Shown one piece after another: positions 49,390 to 57,987 of a stretch of 64,000 nt of DNA. The number at the start of each line of letters is the position of its first letter. The first letter of the stretch is position 1. This stretch comes from CAWAPS01 sp963783945 (GTDB lineage Bacteria; Actinomycetota; Acidimicrobiia; Acidimicrobiales; Palsa-688): assembly GCA_963783945.1 (NCBI GenBank), contig CAWAPS010000019.1, forward strand, positions 1-64,000, written 5' to 3'. The notes under the pieces were generated by a model. The model was not told the origin of the DNA. It saw nothing but the letters and a program-made list of their open reading frames with translations, and made no database searches. The position numbers were made by a program, and so were the translations under genes.

Positions 49390-50004
49390 AGTGTGCAGTC
49401 CTTCACAAGATTCGCGGCAAGCCGGTACAGCGTTCCCGGCTTCCTCCGGCGGCGGATACTAGACCCGTCGCTCAGCCCCCGGGCCACGTGCAGAACGCGG
49501 GCGACAGCATTGATATTCCCGCCGAGCGTTGTTGGAGGTCGGAGCGGACACGGTGAGCGGCCGCCTGGTGGCCCTCGGGCCGAGAAGCCTTCCCGGGCCC
49601 GGACCGGGACGGGAGCCAGGCGGGACCCAGGCGGGACCCAGGCGGGACCCAGGCGGGACCGGGTTCGGCCGCGGCGAGGATCCGGCGTGCACCACCCGGA
49701 CCTCCAGCCGTAACTGCAGATTTCGATGCGTCCATGGCCGGGTGGCCCAGAGAGCCTTTGGTGCCGTCGGCGGCCCGGTCCTGCCTTGCCGGCCAGGGAC
49801 GGTGATTCGACGTTGTCTACTTGGCTCTCAGGCCACCCTGCCTGGACGCGCAGCGCCTTGAGGGGACGCGTTGCAACTCCGCCCAACCTTGCCTTCAGGT
49901 GCGCCCTCAGTCAAGGCCCGGGTTAATTATCACGCTTACCAGGGATTCTGTCGGCGGGCTCGGTGACCAGAGCCCGAATTAGACCGTTTCGGGGACGCGA
50001 TAGC
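49390..50004. other. 615-bp intergenic region
   Basis: No gene is recognised. The region holds the GAAGGA site of the DUF4193 gene. At about 49612-49662 an 11-bp tandem repeat (ACCCAGGCGGG, four to five copies) is present. A short AT-rich stretch (GGTTAATTATCAC near 49920) follows. Overlapping open frames on both strands are low-complexity and look like shadows. Confidence 0.5.
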
Positions 50005-50790
50005 TCATTCGAACTCCGGAATCAAGGCCTCGACGCTGGCCACGTACGCCTGAGATTCCGTAAACACCCCGTACTGACTGAGGTTCAGTGGTCCCTCGTA
50101 GTAGGCGGCGATGGTCATGCAGCGGTTATTCCCCTCGACATCGGCCAGATAGCTCAAGAACGCCGCGGACATCCGGATGTTGTCCGAGGTCGAATTGATA
50201 TTCATCCTTTCGCCGATGATCGTGCTGCTCACGAACGCCGCGGTCGCCGGCATGAGCTGTCCCGTCCCGATGGCGCCCGCCGATGACACGGCGTCCTGCT
50301 GCCAGCCCGACTCCTGCCAGGCGATGGCCTCCAGGAGGGGGAGAGACAGGTTGTAGTAGCTGGCCCAGCGCTCGAAGAGCGGCTGGAGGGCCAGGCGGCT
50401 GGGTGAATCCTGCAACACCTGAGGCAGCTGACCCCATGGCCCGGAGTTCGGGGTGAACGTCGAGCAGAACGTCCTGGGGTTGGAGCCTGATGGGCTCTGG
50501 CCGGCCTGGTTAGAGCTGTTACCCGAGGAGCTGTTACTCGAGGAGCTGTTGCTCGAGGTAGCCGACGGGATGAACAGGTGACGCCCGATCGGCAGGATGT
50601 TGTTCGGGTCGATGTTGTTGGCCGCGGCCAGCTGAGCAACGGTGAGGCCGTTGGCTTGGGATATCGCCCAGAGGGTGTCACCGGGTTGAACGACGTAGGT
50701 TTGCGAGCTCGTACTCGCGCTGGCTGCACCGGCCGCGACCAACACCCCCAAGCTCAGTATTACGACTGCCAGGCGAAAAATACGACGCAT
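50005..50790 (-). CDS. Secreted LysM / lytic transglycosylase-like protein
   Basis: The 261-residue protein has a signal peptide (MRRIFRLAVVILSLGVLVAA, cleavage near ASAS). A LysM domain follows (residues ~32-77, YVVQPGDTLWAISQANGLTV, NILPIGRHLFIP), then a Ser/Asn linker. A GH23-type transglycosylase domain completes it, with the catalytic Glu in AIAWQESGWQQDAVS and IGTGQLMPATAAF. It would cleave peptidoglycan outside the membrane. ATG at 50790 starts the signal peptide. The leader upstream is unusual, as described for 50791-50927. Confidence 0.9.
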   Translation of the reverse strand: MRRIFRLAVVILSLGVLVAAGAASASTSSQTYVVQPGDTLWAISQANGLTVAQLAAANNIDPNNILPIGRHLFIPSATSSNSSSSNSSSGNSSNQAGQSPSGSNPRTFCSTFTPNSGPWGQLPQVLQDSPSRLALQPLFERWASYYNLSLPLLEAIAWQESGWQQDAVSSAGAIGTGQLMPATAAFVSSTIIGERMNINSTSDNIRMSAAFLSYLADVEGNNRCMTIAAYYEGPLNLSQYGVFTESQAYVASVEALIPEFE

Positions 50791-50927
50791 GGGCACACGA
50801 GTCCTATCTCTCCACCCGCAGGCGGTCAACCTACAACATCAACATCAACCTCAGCAACCCCTCCTTTCACTTGAACAACAGGGTGAACATCAGCCACCTA
50901 AACCACAACTTCAACATTAACAACAGG
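50791..50927 (-). promoter_or_regulatory. G/T-rich leader of the LysM gene
   Basis: This 137-bp leader is far less GC-rich than its surroundings. In the transcript sense it contains blocks such as GTTGATGTTGATGTTG and GTTGTTAATGTTGAAG. It does not match the c-di-AMP riboswitch pattern found before many actinobacterial wall hydrolases. An internal AAAGGAGGGG looks like a ribosome-binding site without an obvious gene. Confidence 0.4.
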
Positions 50928-52592
50928 CTAATTCTGAAGTAGAGAGTCATCCGAGCGCTTGAGGGCGGCCCGGCGCTCACTTTCGAGTCGCTCGAGCCCT
51001 TCCGCCTCGTAGTCGGCGCGGTCCACGTACGTCATCAGCCCGGCGATGGCCTGATGACCGGCCTGCTCGGCGATCAGGCGATGCATCTGCTGGCACACCT
51101 TGCGGTATTCGGGGTGCCCCTGTGGGCTGGTGCGCAGCTCGATGACGTGCATCGCCTCTCGGGCGTTGAACTGCATCACGAACCGGATGCGAAAGGCCAG
51201 AGCCACTGCGTACGCCGCCTGGCTCGGCAGGAACATGTGGGACAGGGCGTCGTACAGCGCCGCCGAGCGAGCCATGCCGTTGGCGTATACCTCGGCGCAG
51301 CCGGCCAGTTCGACCGCTTCAGGCATGGTGTAACCGTGGGCCGGGGTCAGGTCCTGCCACTCGACGGTGAGAAGACGGTGCCGCTGAAGGTCCCGGAACG
51401 CCCCGTAGTCGGAGATGACGTCGAAGCGGTAGCCGGCCCGCTCCAGGGCCCGGCCCGGGCGATGCCGGCGGTTGGTGCGCTCGCCGACATAACGCTCCAC
51501 GATCCGCATCCGCTCCTCGACCGTCATGGCCGCGACCCGCTCCTGGATCGCCGATTCGGGCAGGTGGGTGTAGGGATACAGCATGGATGCGACGACCTTG
51601 GTCTCACCGTCGGGATCCCAATCGAGCAGGGCGACCTGAGGATCTCCTCCCGGCTCCGGCTCCCCCGGTAGGGCGGCGCCTCCGAAGATGCCCTCGGCCA
51701 GGTCGTGCATGGCCGAGGCGTTGCGCTCCAGGTAGTGGGAGTGAGCCACTCCCCTGTCCTCCACGTCGACCCGTTTGACCCAGGAGGGGATGACCTTGCG
51801 CAGCTCCTCGAGGATCAGCTCGGAGTAGGCCCGCGCTTCGGGAAGGGGATGGGCCCGCATGCGCACGAGCAGCGCCTCGTAGGCTTGGCCGCTCCCGTAG
51901 ATGCCCAGGTTGGACGTGGCACCGGCCGGCAGCATGCCCCGCAGGGTGTCGAACGCCTTGGCCCGCACCGACTGGCGCCACACGAAGTCGGAGTCGCCTT
52001 CCGCCTTCGGGTGGCGGGCGGCGAAGAACGACTGCATCCGCGGAAGCATGGCGCCATAGGTGTCGAACAGGCGGTCCATATCGCCCACGTACCTGGCTCC
52101 GAGCGGCGATTCCAAGATGCTGGGATCGCGGTGATAGCGGAAACGGCCGTTGGCCAGCCGGCTGTCGTAGGAGACGTACCGGGTGGACTTCTCCATATAG
52201 GACATCATCCGGCCCCACTCGAGGACCTTGGTCAGGACGTTTGACGCCTGCTCGCAGGCCAGGTGGACGCCACCTAGCTGAGCCACCGAGTCGTCCCCGT
52301 ACTCGAAGAACACCCGGTCGTAGAGCTGCTCGGCCCGGGCCAGGCCCACAGTCGCGTCCACGCTCAGGTCCCCGCTGATATCCAGATCGCCCACGAACTC
52401 GTCCAGGAACAGGCGGCGGAGGCTCTTGGCCGAACGCGAGTACCGGGCGAAGAGGGCGCCTTTGACCACCTCGGGCAGGTTGACCAGGGCGAACACCGGC
52501 CCATCGAGGTTGGTGAAGTACCGGCGGAGGATGTCGGCCTCCGTCGGCGTCCACTCCTCGACGGCGTACACGCCGATGTCCACGTGGCCCAT
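50928..52592 (-). CDS. Long ThyX-like protein (two thymidylate-synthase-complementing domains)
   Basis: The 554-residue protein is about twice the size of flavin-dependent thymidylate synthase ThyX. The first half has EWGRMMSYMEKSTRYVSYD, and the second has the ThyX-like LQRHRLLTVEWQDLTP. Canonical ThyX carries RHR-x7-S-x-R. Here RHR is kept, but the Ser and second Arg are not. YGDDSVAQLGG and YTMPEAVEL are further family-like segments. Long duplicated forms occur in several phyla without a proven function, so thymidylate synthesis is uncertain. ATG at 52592 has TAGGCT 9 nt upstream. Confidence 0.75.
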   Translation of the reverse strand: MGHVDIGVYAVEEWTPTEADILRRYFTNLDGPVFALVNLPEVVKGALFARYSRSAKSLRRLFLDEFVGDLDISGDLSVDATVGLARAEQLYDRVFFEYGDDSVAQLGGVHLACEQASNVLTKVLEWGRMMSYMEKSTRYVSYDSRLANGRFRYHRDPSILESPLGARYVGDMDRLFDTYGAMLPRMQSFFAARHPKAEGDSDFVWRQSVRAKAFDTLRGMLPAGATSNLGIYGSGQAYEALLVRMRAHPLPEARAYSELILEELRKVIPSWVKRVDVEDRGVAHSHYLERNASAMHDLAEGIFGGAALPGEPEPGGDPQVALLDWDPDGETKVVASMLYPYTHLPESAIQERVAAMTVEERMRIVERYVGERTNRRHRPGRALERAGYRFDVISDYGAFRDLQRHRLLTVEWQDLTPAHGYTMPEAVELAGCAEVYANGMARSAALYDALSHMFLPSQAAYAVALAFRIRFVMQFNAREAMHVIELRTSPQGHPEYRKVCQQMHRLIAEQAGHQAIAGLMTYVDRADYEAEGLERLESERRAALKRSDDSLLQN

Positions 52593-52601
52593 TCCGAGGA
52601 G

Positions 52602-52607
52602 AGCCTA
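52602..52607 (-). promoter_or_regulatory. -10 element (TAGGCT), ThyX-like gene
   Basis: On the minus strand TAGGCT ends 9 nt before the ATG at 52592. Confidence 0.35.
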
Positions 52608-52640
52608 CGGGGGGGCGGGGACCAACGTGGGGGATGTGCC

Positions 52641-52688
52641 GGCGCCCCTGCCGACGCCCCTGTCGACGCCCCTGCCGGCGCCCCTGTT
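52641..52688. repeat. 12-bp tandem repeat, 4 copies
   Basis: Four units of GRCGCCCCTGYY lie in the intergenic space between the helicase stop and the ThyX-like start. Confidence 0.8.
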
Positions 52689-52732
52689 GACGGCCCCCCT
52701 TCGGAGCCGGGAATGGCTGTCCTAGGAATCGA

Positions 52733-55363
52733 TCACACGGTCAACACCGACGACGCCGCCACCACCCCCCGCATGAGCCGCTCGGCGGCGCCCCTCGCCG
52801 CCTTGGCCGTCGCCGGCTCGGGGGCCAGGTCGCCGACCTGGCGCAGCAGGTCGATGAGCTGCTTCACATTGCGGACGAAGTCGCCGCCGGAGATCTCCTC
52901 GTCCTCGATCACCTCGGCCAGCTCCTCCCCCGCCGCCCAGGCGTGGGCCAACCCGACGAAGCCGGCGTCCGGCGACCTGGTCAGCGGCAGGCCGGCCTCG
53001 TCCTCCGCCCCGTTGAGCTCCCGGGCTACCCGTTCGATGTCCGACCAGCGCCGGCGCAGCCGGGGGTTCGGGAACCACGTCGACCCTTCGCCCTGGCCCC
53101 GGGCCTCGTAGGTGAACACCGACATGAGCCCGGCCACCTCGGGTTCGGCGAGACCGTCGAGCAGGCCCTGGCCCACGCACTCGGCGATCAAGAGGTCGGA
53201 CTCGTGGTAGAGACGGGCCAGCCGGTGCCCGTTCTCGGTGAGGGTCCAACCGTCGACGTAGCCCCAGGCCTCGAGGACCCGCAGGACCCGGTCGAACTGG
53301 CGGGCCAGAGATTCCAGCCGGCCCCGCACCCGACGCTGGAGCCGCTCCAGATCCCGGGTCAGCCGTTCGGCCCGGTCGAGGGCCCGTAGATGGGCCCGGG
53401 CGTCGGGGCAGGAGGCCACCGGGTGACTCTCGGCGGCGGCCGCTTGCGACATGGCGACGGCGCCCCGCCACATCCGGCGGGGGGCCGGTGAACGCTGGAC
53501 TCCGGCGCCCGGGTCGATGCGCGCCGCGTTGAGGGCCGACGCCACCTGGCGTTGAAAACCGTTGTTGTTGGGGGCGTACGGAACGGGCAGGTCCACCCGG
53601 GCCACGGGAAAAGGAGGGGCCGGAAAGTCCTTCGGTCCGAGCGATATCAGCCTGCGGTCGGTGGTGACCGCCCGCAACCTGAGGTCTCCGCCCCGCCGGC
53701 GGCTGGTTGAGAGCACGGCCACCCGGCCCCCCGATTTCCCCCCCGGCACCACCAGGACGTCGCCCGGCCGGACCCGGTCGAGGGCGGCGGTCACCTCAGC
53801 GGTCATCGACGGCCGCTGGCGAGCCGACTCCTCGCTGGCCCTGATCAGCCGGCGGTACTCCTCGGTGTCGCCCCGGTCACAGGCGGCGGCCGCCCGGGCG
53901 TCGGCAAGGGTGGCCGACGTCCGCTCGAGCTGAGCCTCCAGCCGGACCACGTCGCTGTCCGCCCGGTACTGGGCGAAGGAAAGATTGAGCAGGTGGTGAG
54001 CCACGTCCGGTGGATACCGGCGGACCAGGTTGGCCGCCATGTTGTAGGTCGGGCGGAAGCTGCTGGTGAGCGCGTACGTGCGGGCCCCGGCCAGGCCCGC
54101 CACCTGGTCGAACGGCACGAACGGCGACCACAGCACCACGGCGTAGCCGACGTCGTCGATGCCCCTGCGCCCGGCCCGCCCCGTCAGCTGGGTGTACTCG
54201 CCCGGGGTCAGGAACTCGTGGCGTTCCCCGGTGAACTTGGTCAGCTTCTCGATCACTACCGAACGGGCCGGCATGTTTATCCCGAGCGAAAGAGTCTCGG
54301 TGGCGAATACCGCCTTCACCAGGCCCGCAGCGAAGCAGCTCTCCACCGCCTCCTTGAACGGCGGGACCATGCCGGCGTGGTGGGCGGCGTAGCCGGCTTC
54401 CAGCCCGGCGAGCCACCCTCCGTAGTCGAGCACCCGCAGGTCGTCGTCCGACAGGGCCTCCACGTGCTCCTCGGCGATGGCCCGGATCTGGCGCCGCTCG
54501 TCGGAGGAGGTGAGGCGCTTGCCTTCGCGCCCGCATTGGGCCACGGCGTCGTCGCATGCCGCCCGGCTGAAAATGAAATAGATCGCAGGCAGCATGCCGT
54601 TGTCGGCCAGCAAATCGATCACCTCGATCCGCCGGGGGGTGAAAAGCCGGCCCCGCGGCCGCCCGCGCATCCCGGGGTGGCGGAGCGTCTTGGAATCCAG
54701 GGCTGCGGCCTCCGGGTTGGGCCGGCCGTCCACCAGGGTCGGCATCAACAGCAGGCGATCGGAGCCCTTGTCGCCGAGCAGGTAGAGGTCGTGCAGCTCC
54801 ACCGGGCGCCGCTCCTCGATAACGGTCGTGGTCTTTCCCCGAACCGTGGCGATCCAGTCGGCCAGCTCCTCCGCGTTCGAGACCGTCGCCGACAAGCAGA
54901 CGAGGTCCACCGCCGGGGGGCCGTGGATGATCACTTCCTCCCAGACCGGGCCCCGGTAAGCGTTTTGCAGGTAATGAACCTCGTCGAGAATCACATACCG
55001 CAGTCCGTCGAGCGCCGCCGACGAAGCGTAGATCATGTTGCGCAGGACCTCGGTCGTCATGACGACGACCGGGGCGGTGCCGTTGACCGAGTTGTCCCCG
55101 GTGAGCAGGCCTACTTGCTCGGTTCCGTGACGGCGAACCAGTTCCCAGTACTTCTGGTTGGACAATGCTTTGAGGGGGGTGGTGTAGAACGCCTTGCCGC
55201 CGGCATCGAGAGCGCGGTCCACCGCATATTGGGCCACGACGGTCTTTCCTGATCCGGTCGGGGCGGCGACGACCACGCTCCCCCCTGCATCGAGGGCGTC
55301 GAGGGCCCGTGATTGGAAGCCGTCCAGCTCGAAACCGAGCTGAGAGGTGAACCGGCTCCGCAC
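52733..55363 (-). CDS. helY: DEAD/DEAH helicase HelY (Ski2/Mtr4-like)
   Basis: The 876-residue protein is a Ski2-like superfamily 2 RNA/DNA helicase. The Q-like motif is LDGFQSRALDAL, Walker A is APTGSGKTVVAQ and the DEVH box is VILDEVHYL. Motif III is LSATVSNAEE, and motifs V-VI are ATETLSLGINMPA and QLTGRAGRRGID. A C-terminal DSHCT region follows (WGYVDGWTLTENGHRLARLY). In mycobacteria helY lies downstream of tatC, as here. GTG at 55363 was chosen, and a TTG two codons upstream is an alternative. The frame is open into tatC, but that part is shadow. Confidence 0.93.
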   Translation of the reverse strand: MRSRFTSQLGFELDGFQSRALDALDAGGSVVVAAPTGSGKTVVAQYAVDRALDAGGKAFYTTPLKALSNQKYWELVRRHGTEQVGLLTGDNSVNGTAPVVVMTTEVLRNMIYASSAALDGLRYVILDEVHYLQNAYRGPVWEEVIIHGPPAVDLVCLSATVSNAEELADWIATVRGKTTTVIEERRPVELHDLYLLGDKGSDRLLLMPTLVDGRPNPEAAALDSKTLRHPGMRGRPRGRLFTPRRIEVIDLLADNGMLPAIYFIFSRAACDDAVAQCGREGKRLTSSDERRQIRAIAEEHVEALSDDDLRVLDYGGWLAGLEAGYAAHHAGMVPPFKEAVESCFAAGLVKAVFATETLSLGINMPARSVVIEKLTKFTGERHEFLTPGEYTQLTGRAGRRGIDDVGYAVVLWSPFVPFDQVAGLAGARTYALTSSFRPTYNMAANLVRRYPPDVAHHLLNLSFAQYRADSDVVRLEAQLERTSATLADARAAAACDRGDTEEYRRLIRASEESARQRPSMTAEVTAALDRVRPGDVLVVPGGKSGGRVAVLSTSRRRGGDLRLRAVTTDRRLISLGPKDFPAPPFPVARVDLPVPYAPNNNGFQRQVASALNAARIDPGAGVQRSPAPRRMWRGAVAMSQAAAAESHPVASCPDARAHLRALDRAERLTRDLERLQRRVRGRLESLARQFDRVLRVLEAWGYVDGWTLTENGHRLARLYHESDLLIAECVGQGLLDGLAEPEVAGLMSVFTYEARGQGEGSTWFPNPRLRRRWSDIERVARELNGAEDEAGLPLTRSPDAGFVGLAHAWAAGEELAEVIEDEEISGGDFVRNVKQLIDLLRQVGDLAPEPATAKAARGAAERLMRGVVAASSVLTV

Positions 55364-55380
55364 CGACAAAGGGCTGCGAC

Positions 55381-56196
55381 CTACTTCTTCATCAAGCGGC
55401 CGGCGATGATCGACGCCTCGTAGAGCACCAGCATCGGCACCCAGAGGGCGAGGAACGAGAAGGGATCGCTGCTCGGGGTGATCACCGCGGCCACCGCGGC
55501 CAGTACCACGATGGCCGGCCGCCGCCAGCGGCGCCAAGTGGAGCTCGGGACGACCCCGGCCAGCTGAAGGAACACCACCACCAGGGGGTAACAGAAGACC
55601 AGCCCGAACACCAGGCACATGGCCACGTACAGGGTGAAATACCGGCTGGGCGAAAACAGCGGAACCACGCCGGTGCCGCTCACATCGATCAGCCAGGTCA
55701 GGGCCTTCGGAAAAACCAGAATGGCGGTGGCGACCCCGCCGGCGAAGAGGACGACCGCGGCGGCGACGAAGGGCAGGATGTACCGCTTCTCGTTCTTGTA
55801 CAGACCCGGCGTGATGAAGCGCCACAGCTCCCAGAAGATGACCGGGGCGGAAAGGGCGATCCCCCCGTAGACGCTGACCTTCAGGCGGGTGGTGAACCCC
55901 TCGAGGGGACCGGTGGTGACCAGGTTCCCCTGGGATATGTCCTTGGCTTTGTGGTGAACGAGGAAGTCGTGGTACGGGCGGAGCATGAAGCTGATCGCCG
56001 AGTCGTAGAAGAACCAGGCGATGACCGTCCCTATGGTCACAGCCAGGACGACGATGACGACGCGGATGCGCAACTCGGCGAGGTGCTCGAAGAGCGTCAT
56101 GGTGCCGGTTGACTTCTCGCCGGACGATTTCATCGCCTGTTCTTCGTGGTCGAAGGCCCCTGAGGACGGGTCGGGGCGCTCGTCGGTGACTGCCAC
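55381..56196 (-). CDS. tatC: Twin-arginine translocase subunit TatC
   Basis: TatC binds twin-arginine signal peptides and forms the export channel core with TatA/B. The 271-residue protein has the N-terminal motif LFEHLAELRIRV and six membrane segments. It also has FWELWRFITPGLYKNEKRY (the conserved loop with FxxPGL) and a late ITPSSDPFSFLALWVPM. The GTG start at 56196 lies 8 bp after the tatA stop. It forms a tatA-tatC-helY run. Confidence 0.95.
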   Translation of the reverse strand: MAVTDERPDPSSGAFDHEEQAMKSSGEKSTGTMTLFEHLAELRIRVVIVVLAVTIGTVIAWFFYDSAISFMLRPYHDFLVHHKAKDISQGNLVTTGPLEGFTTRLKVSVYGGIALSAPVIFWELWRFITPGLYKNEKRYILPFVAAAVVLFAGGVATAILVFPKALTWLIDVSGTGVVPLFSPSRYFTLYVAMCLVFGLVFCYPLVVVFLQLAGVVPSSTWRRWRRPAIVVLAAVAAVITPSSDPFSFLALWVPMLVLYEASIIAGRLMKK

Positions 56197-56204
56197 CGCC
56201 CGGA

Positions 56205-56609
56205 TTAGTTAAGTGACGGGTCGTCAGGCGCCGCTGGGGGAAACGTCGGCGGCGTCGCGGAGGACCGGGGCGGCGAGGATTGGACAGGCACCTGATCCTG
56301 GGCCGGTCCGGTCAAGCGGTTCGCTTGATCCTGGCCGGGGGCCGGCGGGATGGTGAACGCGTTGGTCACGGCTTCATGTAGGGAGCGGCGGACATCGAGG
56401 GGGCGGATCTCCGGTGCGGCCGCGCCGAGGGCCTGGGCCGGCTCGGACAGAGCATCTCTCACCTCGTCCTGAAATGACGACGACATGCGCCGCAACTGCC
56501 CGAGGACGTGGCCAACCGTGCGGGCCGCCTGTGGTAGGCGGCTCGGTCCGAGGACGATAAGGGCCAGCAGACCCAAGATCAGAATCTTCTCGGGGCTGAG
56601 ATCGAGCAC
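56205..56609 (-). CDS. Twin-arginine translocase subunit TatA/TatB
   Basis: The 134-residue protein has one N-terminal membrane helix (KILILGLLALIVLGPSRLP), with the conserved GP-x-x-LP hinge. An amphipathic helix (RTVGHVLGQLRRMSSSF) and a disordered tail follow. The motif LGPSRLP and the E in LSPEKIL fit TatB better than TatA. No second tatA-type gene is in the window. The GTG start has TACACT 7 nt upstream. Confidence 0.88.
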   Translation of the reverse strand: MLDLSPEKILILGLLALIVLGPSRLPQAARTVGHVLGQLRRMSSSFQDEVRDALSEPAQALGAAAPEIRPLDVRRSLHEAVTNAFTIPPAPGQDQANRLTGPAQDQVPVQSSPPRSSATPPTFPPAAPDDPSLN

Positions 56610-56616
56610 GAGGGCG

Positions 56617-56622
56617 AGTGTA
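56617..56622 (-). promoter_or_regulatory. -10 element (TACACT), tat operon
   Basis: On the minus strand TACACT ends 7 nt before the GTG at 56609. Confidence 0.5.
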
Positions 56623-56629
56623 GCGGTGC

Positions 56630-56809
56630 CTACCGGCTATCGGGAACGCTGCCCCGGCTTCGAACGCTGCGGCGGGTCGCCCGTAGGGGCCGCATGGACT
56701 GCCTCAGCCGGGTGATCTCGCGGTCCAATCGGACCACCACCACTGCCGCGGCACCGGCCCCGATCGCCACCACGCCCAGTGGCGCCCACCAGAGCCCGCT
56801 CAAAGACAT
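56630..56809 (-). CDS. Small single-helix membrane protein (59 residues)
   Basis: The ORF begins MSLSGLWWAPLGVVAIGAGA, continues into AAAVVVVRLDREITRLRQSM and ends with a basic tail. It has one transmembrane helix followed by a short amphipathic/coiled segment, a DUF948-like layout. TAGAAT lies 6 nt before the ATG. It sits between tatA and the zinc-ribbon gene on the same strand. It is short enough to be missed by many gene callers, and the function is unknown. Confidence 0.7.
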   Translation of the reverse strand: MSLSGLWWAPLGVVAIGAGAAAVVVVRLDREITRLRQSMRPLRATRRSVRSRGSVPDSR

Positions 56810-56815
56810 GCAGTG

Positions 56816-56821
56816 ATTCTA
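56816..56821 (-). promoter_or_regulatory. -10 element (TAGAAT)
   Basis: On the minus strand TAGAAT ends 6 nt before the ATG at 56809. Confidence 0.5.
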
Positions 56822-57151
56822 GCCGTTCGCAGTCAGTGCAGCCATACCGTCTTCCAGTCCGCCCGCTTCGAGGGCGATATGGAAGGCGAGTAGGTCGTCG
56901 TGACCGATCGGCGGACCCACCTTGGGCTCGGCTAGCTCGGCCGGCAAGGACCACGCCACCAGGCCGGCCCCGGCCCGGGTCAGGGACTCGACGGCCGCCG
57001 AGTTGGCCGCCTTGTTCACGAGCAGCTGGCACATGGGGCACATGAACGAGTAGGTGCAAGCGACATTCGTCAGGCAGAGCTGGACCTGGACGGCGGTGAC
57101 GCTGAGCTCGACGTCTCCGCATGTGTCGCACGTTGCCTTGACTATCGCCAC
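56819..57151 (-). CDS. Small zinc-ribbon protein, unknown function
   Basis: The 110-residue protein starts VAIVKATCDTCGDVELSV and has a second CxxC (FMCPMCQLLV), so a zinc ribbon is likely. The C-terminal half contains LVAWSLPAELAEPK and GPPIGHDDLLAFHIAL, which looks like a conserved domain. GTG at 57151 was chosen over 57187 because the conserved part begins there. No function is recognised. Confidence 0.75.
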   Translation of the reverse strand: MAIVKATCDTCGDVELSVTAVQVQLCLTNVACTYSFMCPMCQLLVNKAANSAAVESLTRAGAGLVAWSLPAELAEPKVGPPIGHDDLLAFHIALEAGGLEDGMAALTANG

Positions 57152-57222
57152 CCCGGCCGCCCTTCCGCTTCGCCCAACTCTTCTCACAGGAACTTCATCG
57201 GCAGGTCGCCTCCATCGCTTGA

Positions 57223-57987
57223 GTGCCAGCTATTCACCCCGGCCTTCCGAGCAGTCTCCAGGTCGGCCACCATGGTGAGGTGCCCGCAACCCCCGTTCCC
57301 CCCCGGCCCATCGGGTTCGCCCACCGGGGCGCCCGGGACGAACGCCGGGAAAACACCATCGACGCGTTCACCCGGGCGCTCCAGCTCGGGGCGACCGGTT
57401 TGGAGAGCGACGCCTGGCTCACATCCGACGGAGTGGTCGTGCTCAACCACGACGGCACGACCGGACCTCCGTGGCGGCGGCGCGCCATCTGCGACCAGCA
57501 GCGGTTGGCGCTGCCGGGCCACGTACCGACACTCGAGCAGCTCTACCGGAAGTGCGGGACCGACTTCGAGCTGTCGCTCGATCTGAAGGACCCGGCCGCC
57601 CTGGCCCCGATTCTCGAGGTGTCGGGCGCGGCGGGCGCCACACCCAGGCTGTGGCTGTGCCATCACTACTGGGGTCTGGTTCCCGACTGCGGGCAGCTGG
57701 GCGGAGACACCCACCTCGTGGAGTCGACGAGCGTCAACTCCATGCCTGAGGGCATGGCGTCGCGCGCCGCCGCGCTCGCCGGCGTCGGTGTCCATGCCAT
57801 CAACCTGCACGGCCGGGAGTGGGACGAGGCCCGGGTGTCGCAGGTGCACGCGGCCGGGCTCTGCGCCTTCGGCTGGGACGCCCAATCCGATCGGGATATC
57901 CGGCGCCTGGTGGAGCTCGGAGTCGATGGTCTCTACTCTGACCATGTCGGCAGGATGATGTCGGTCATCGCGTCTACAAGGTCCTGA
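57223..57987 (+). CDS. Glycerophosphodiester phosphodiesterase family protein
   Basis: The protein has the GDPD TIM-barrel motifs: FAHRGARDERRENT with catalytic His-Arg, LESDAWLTSDGVVVLNHD with the metal-binding Glu/Asp and the second His, and FELSLDLKD. It would hydrolyse glycerophosphodiesters to glycerol-3-phosphate and an alcohol. It has 254 residues from GTG at 57223, and a GTG at 57280 is an equally possible start. No signal peptide is visible. Its 3' end overlaps the convergent lepB gene by 14 bp. Confidence 0.87.
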   Translation: MPAIHPGLPSSLQVGHHGEVPATPVPPRPIGFAHRGARDERRENTIDAFTRALQLGATGLESDAWLTSDGVVVLNHDGTTGPPWRRRAICDQQRLALPGHVPTLEQLYRKCGTDFELSLDLKDPAALAPILEVSGAAGATPRLWLCHHYWGLVPDCGQLGGDTHLVESTSVNSMPEGMASRAAALAGVGVHAINLHGREWDEARVSQVHAAGLCAFGWDAQSDRDIRRLVELGVDGLYSDHVGRMMSVIASTRS

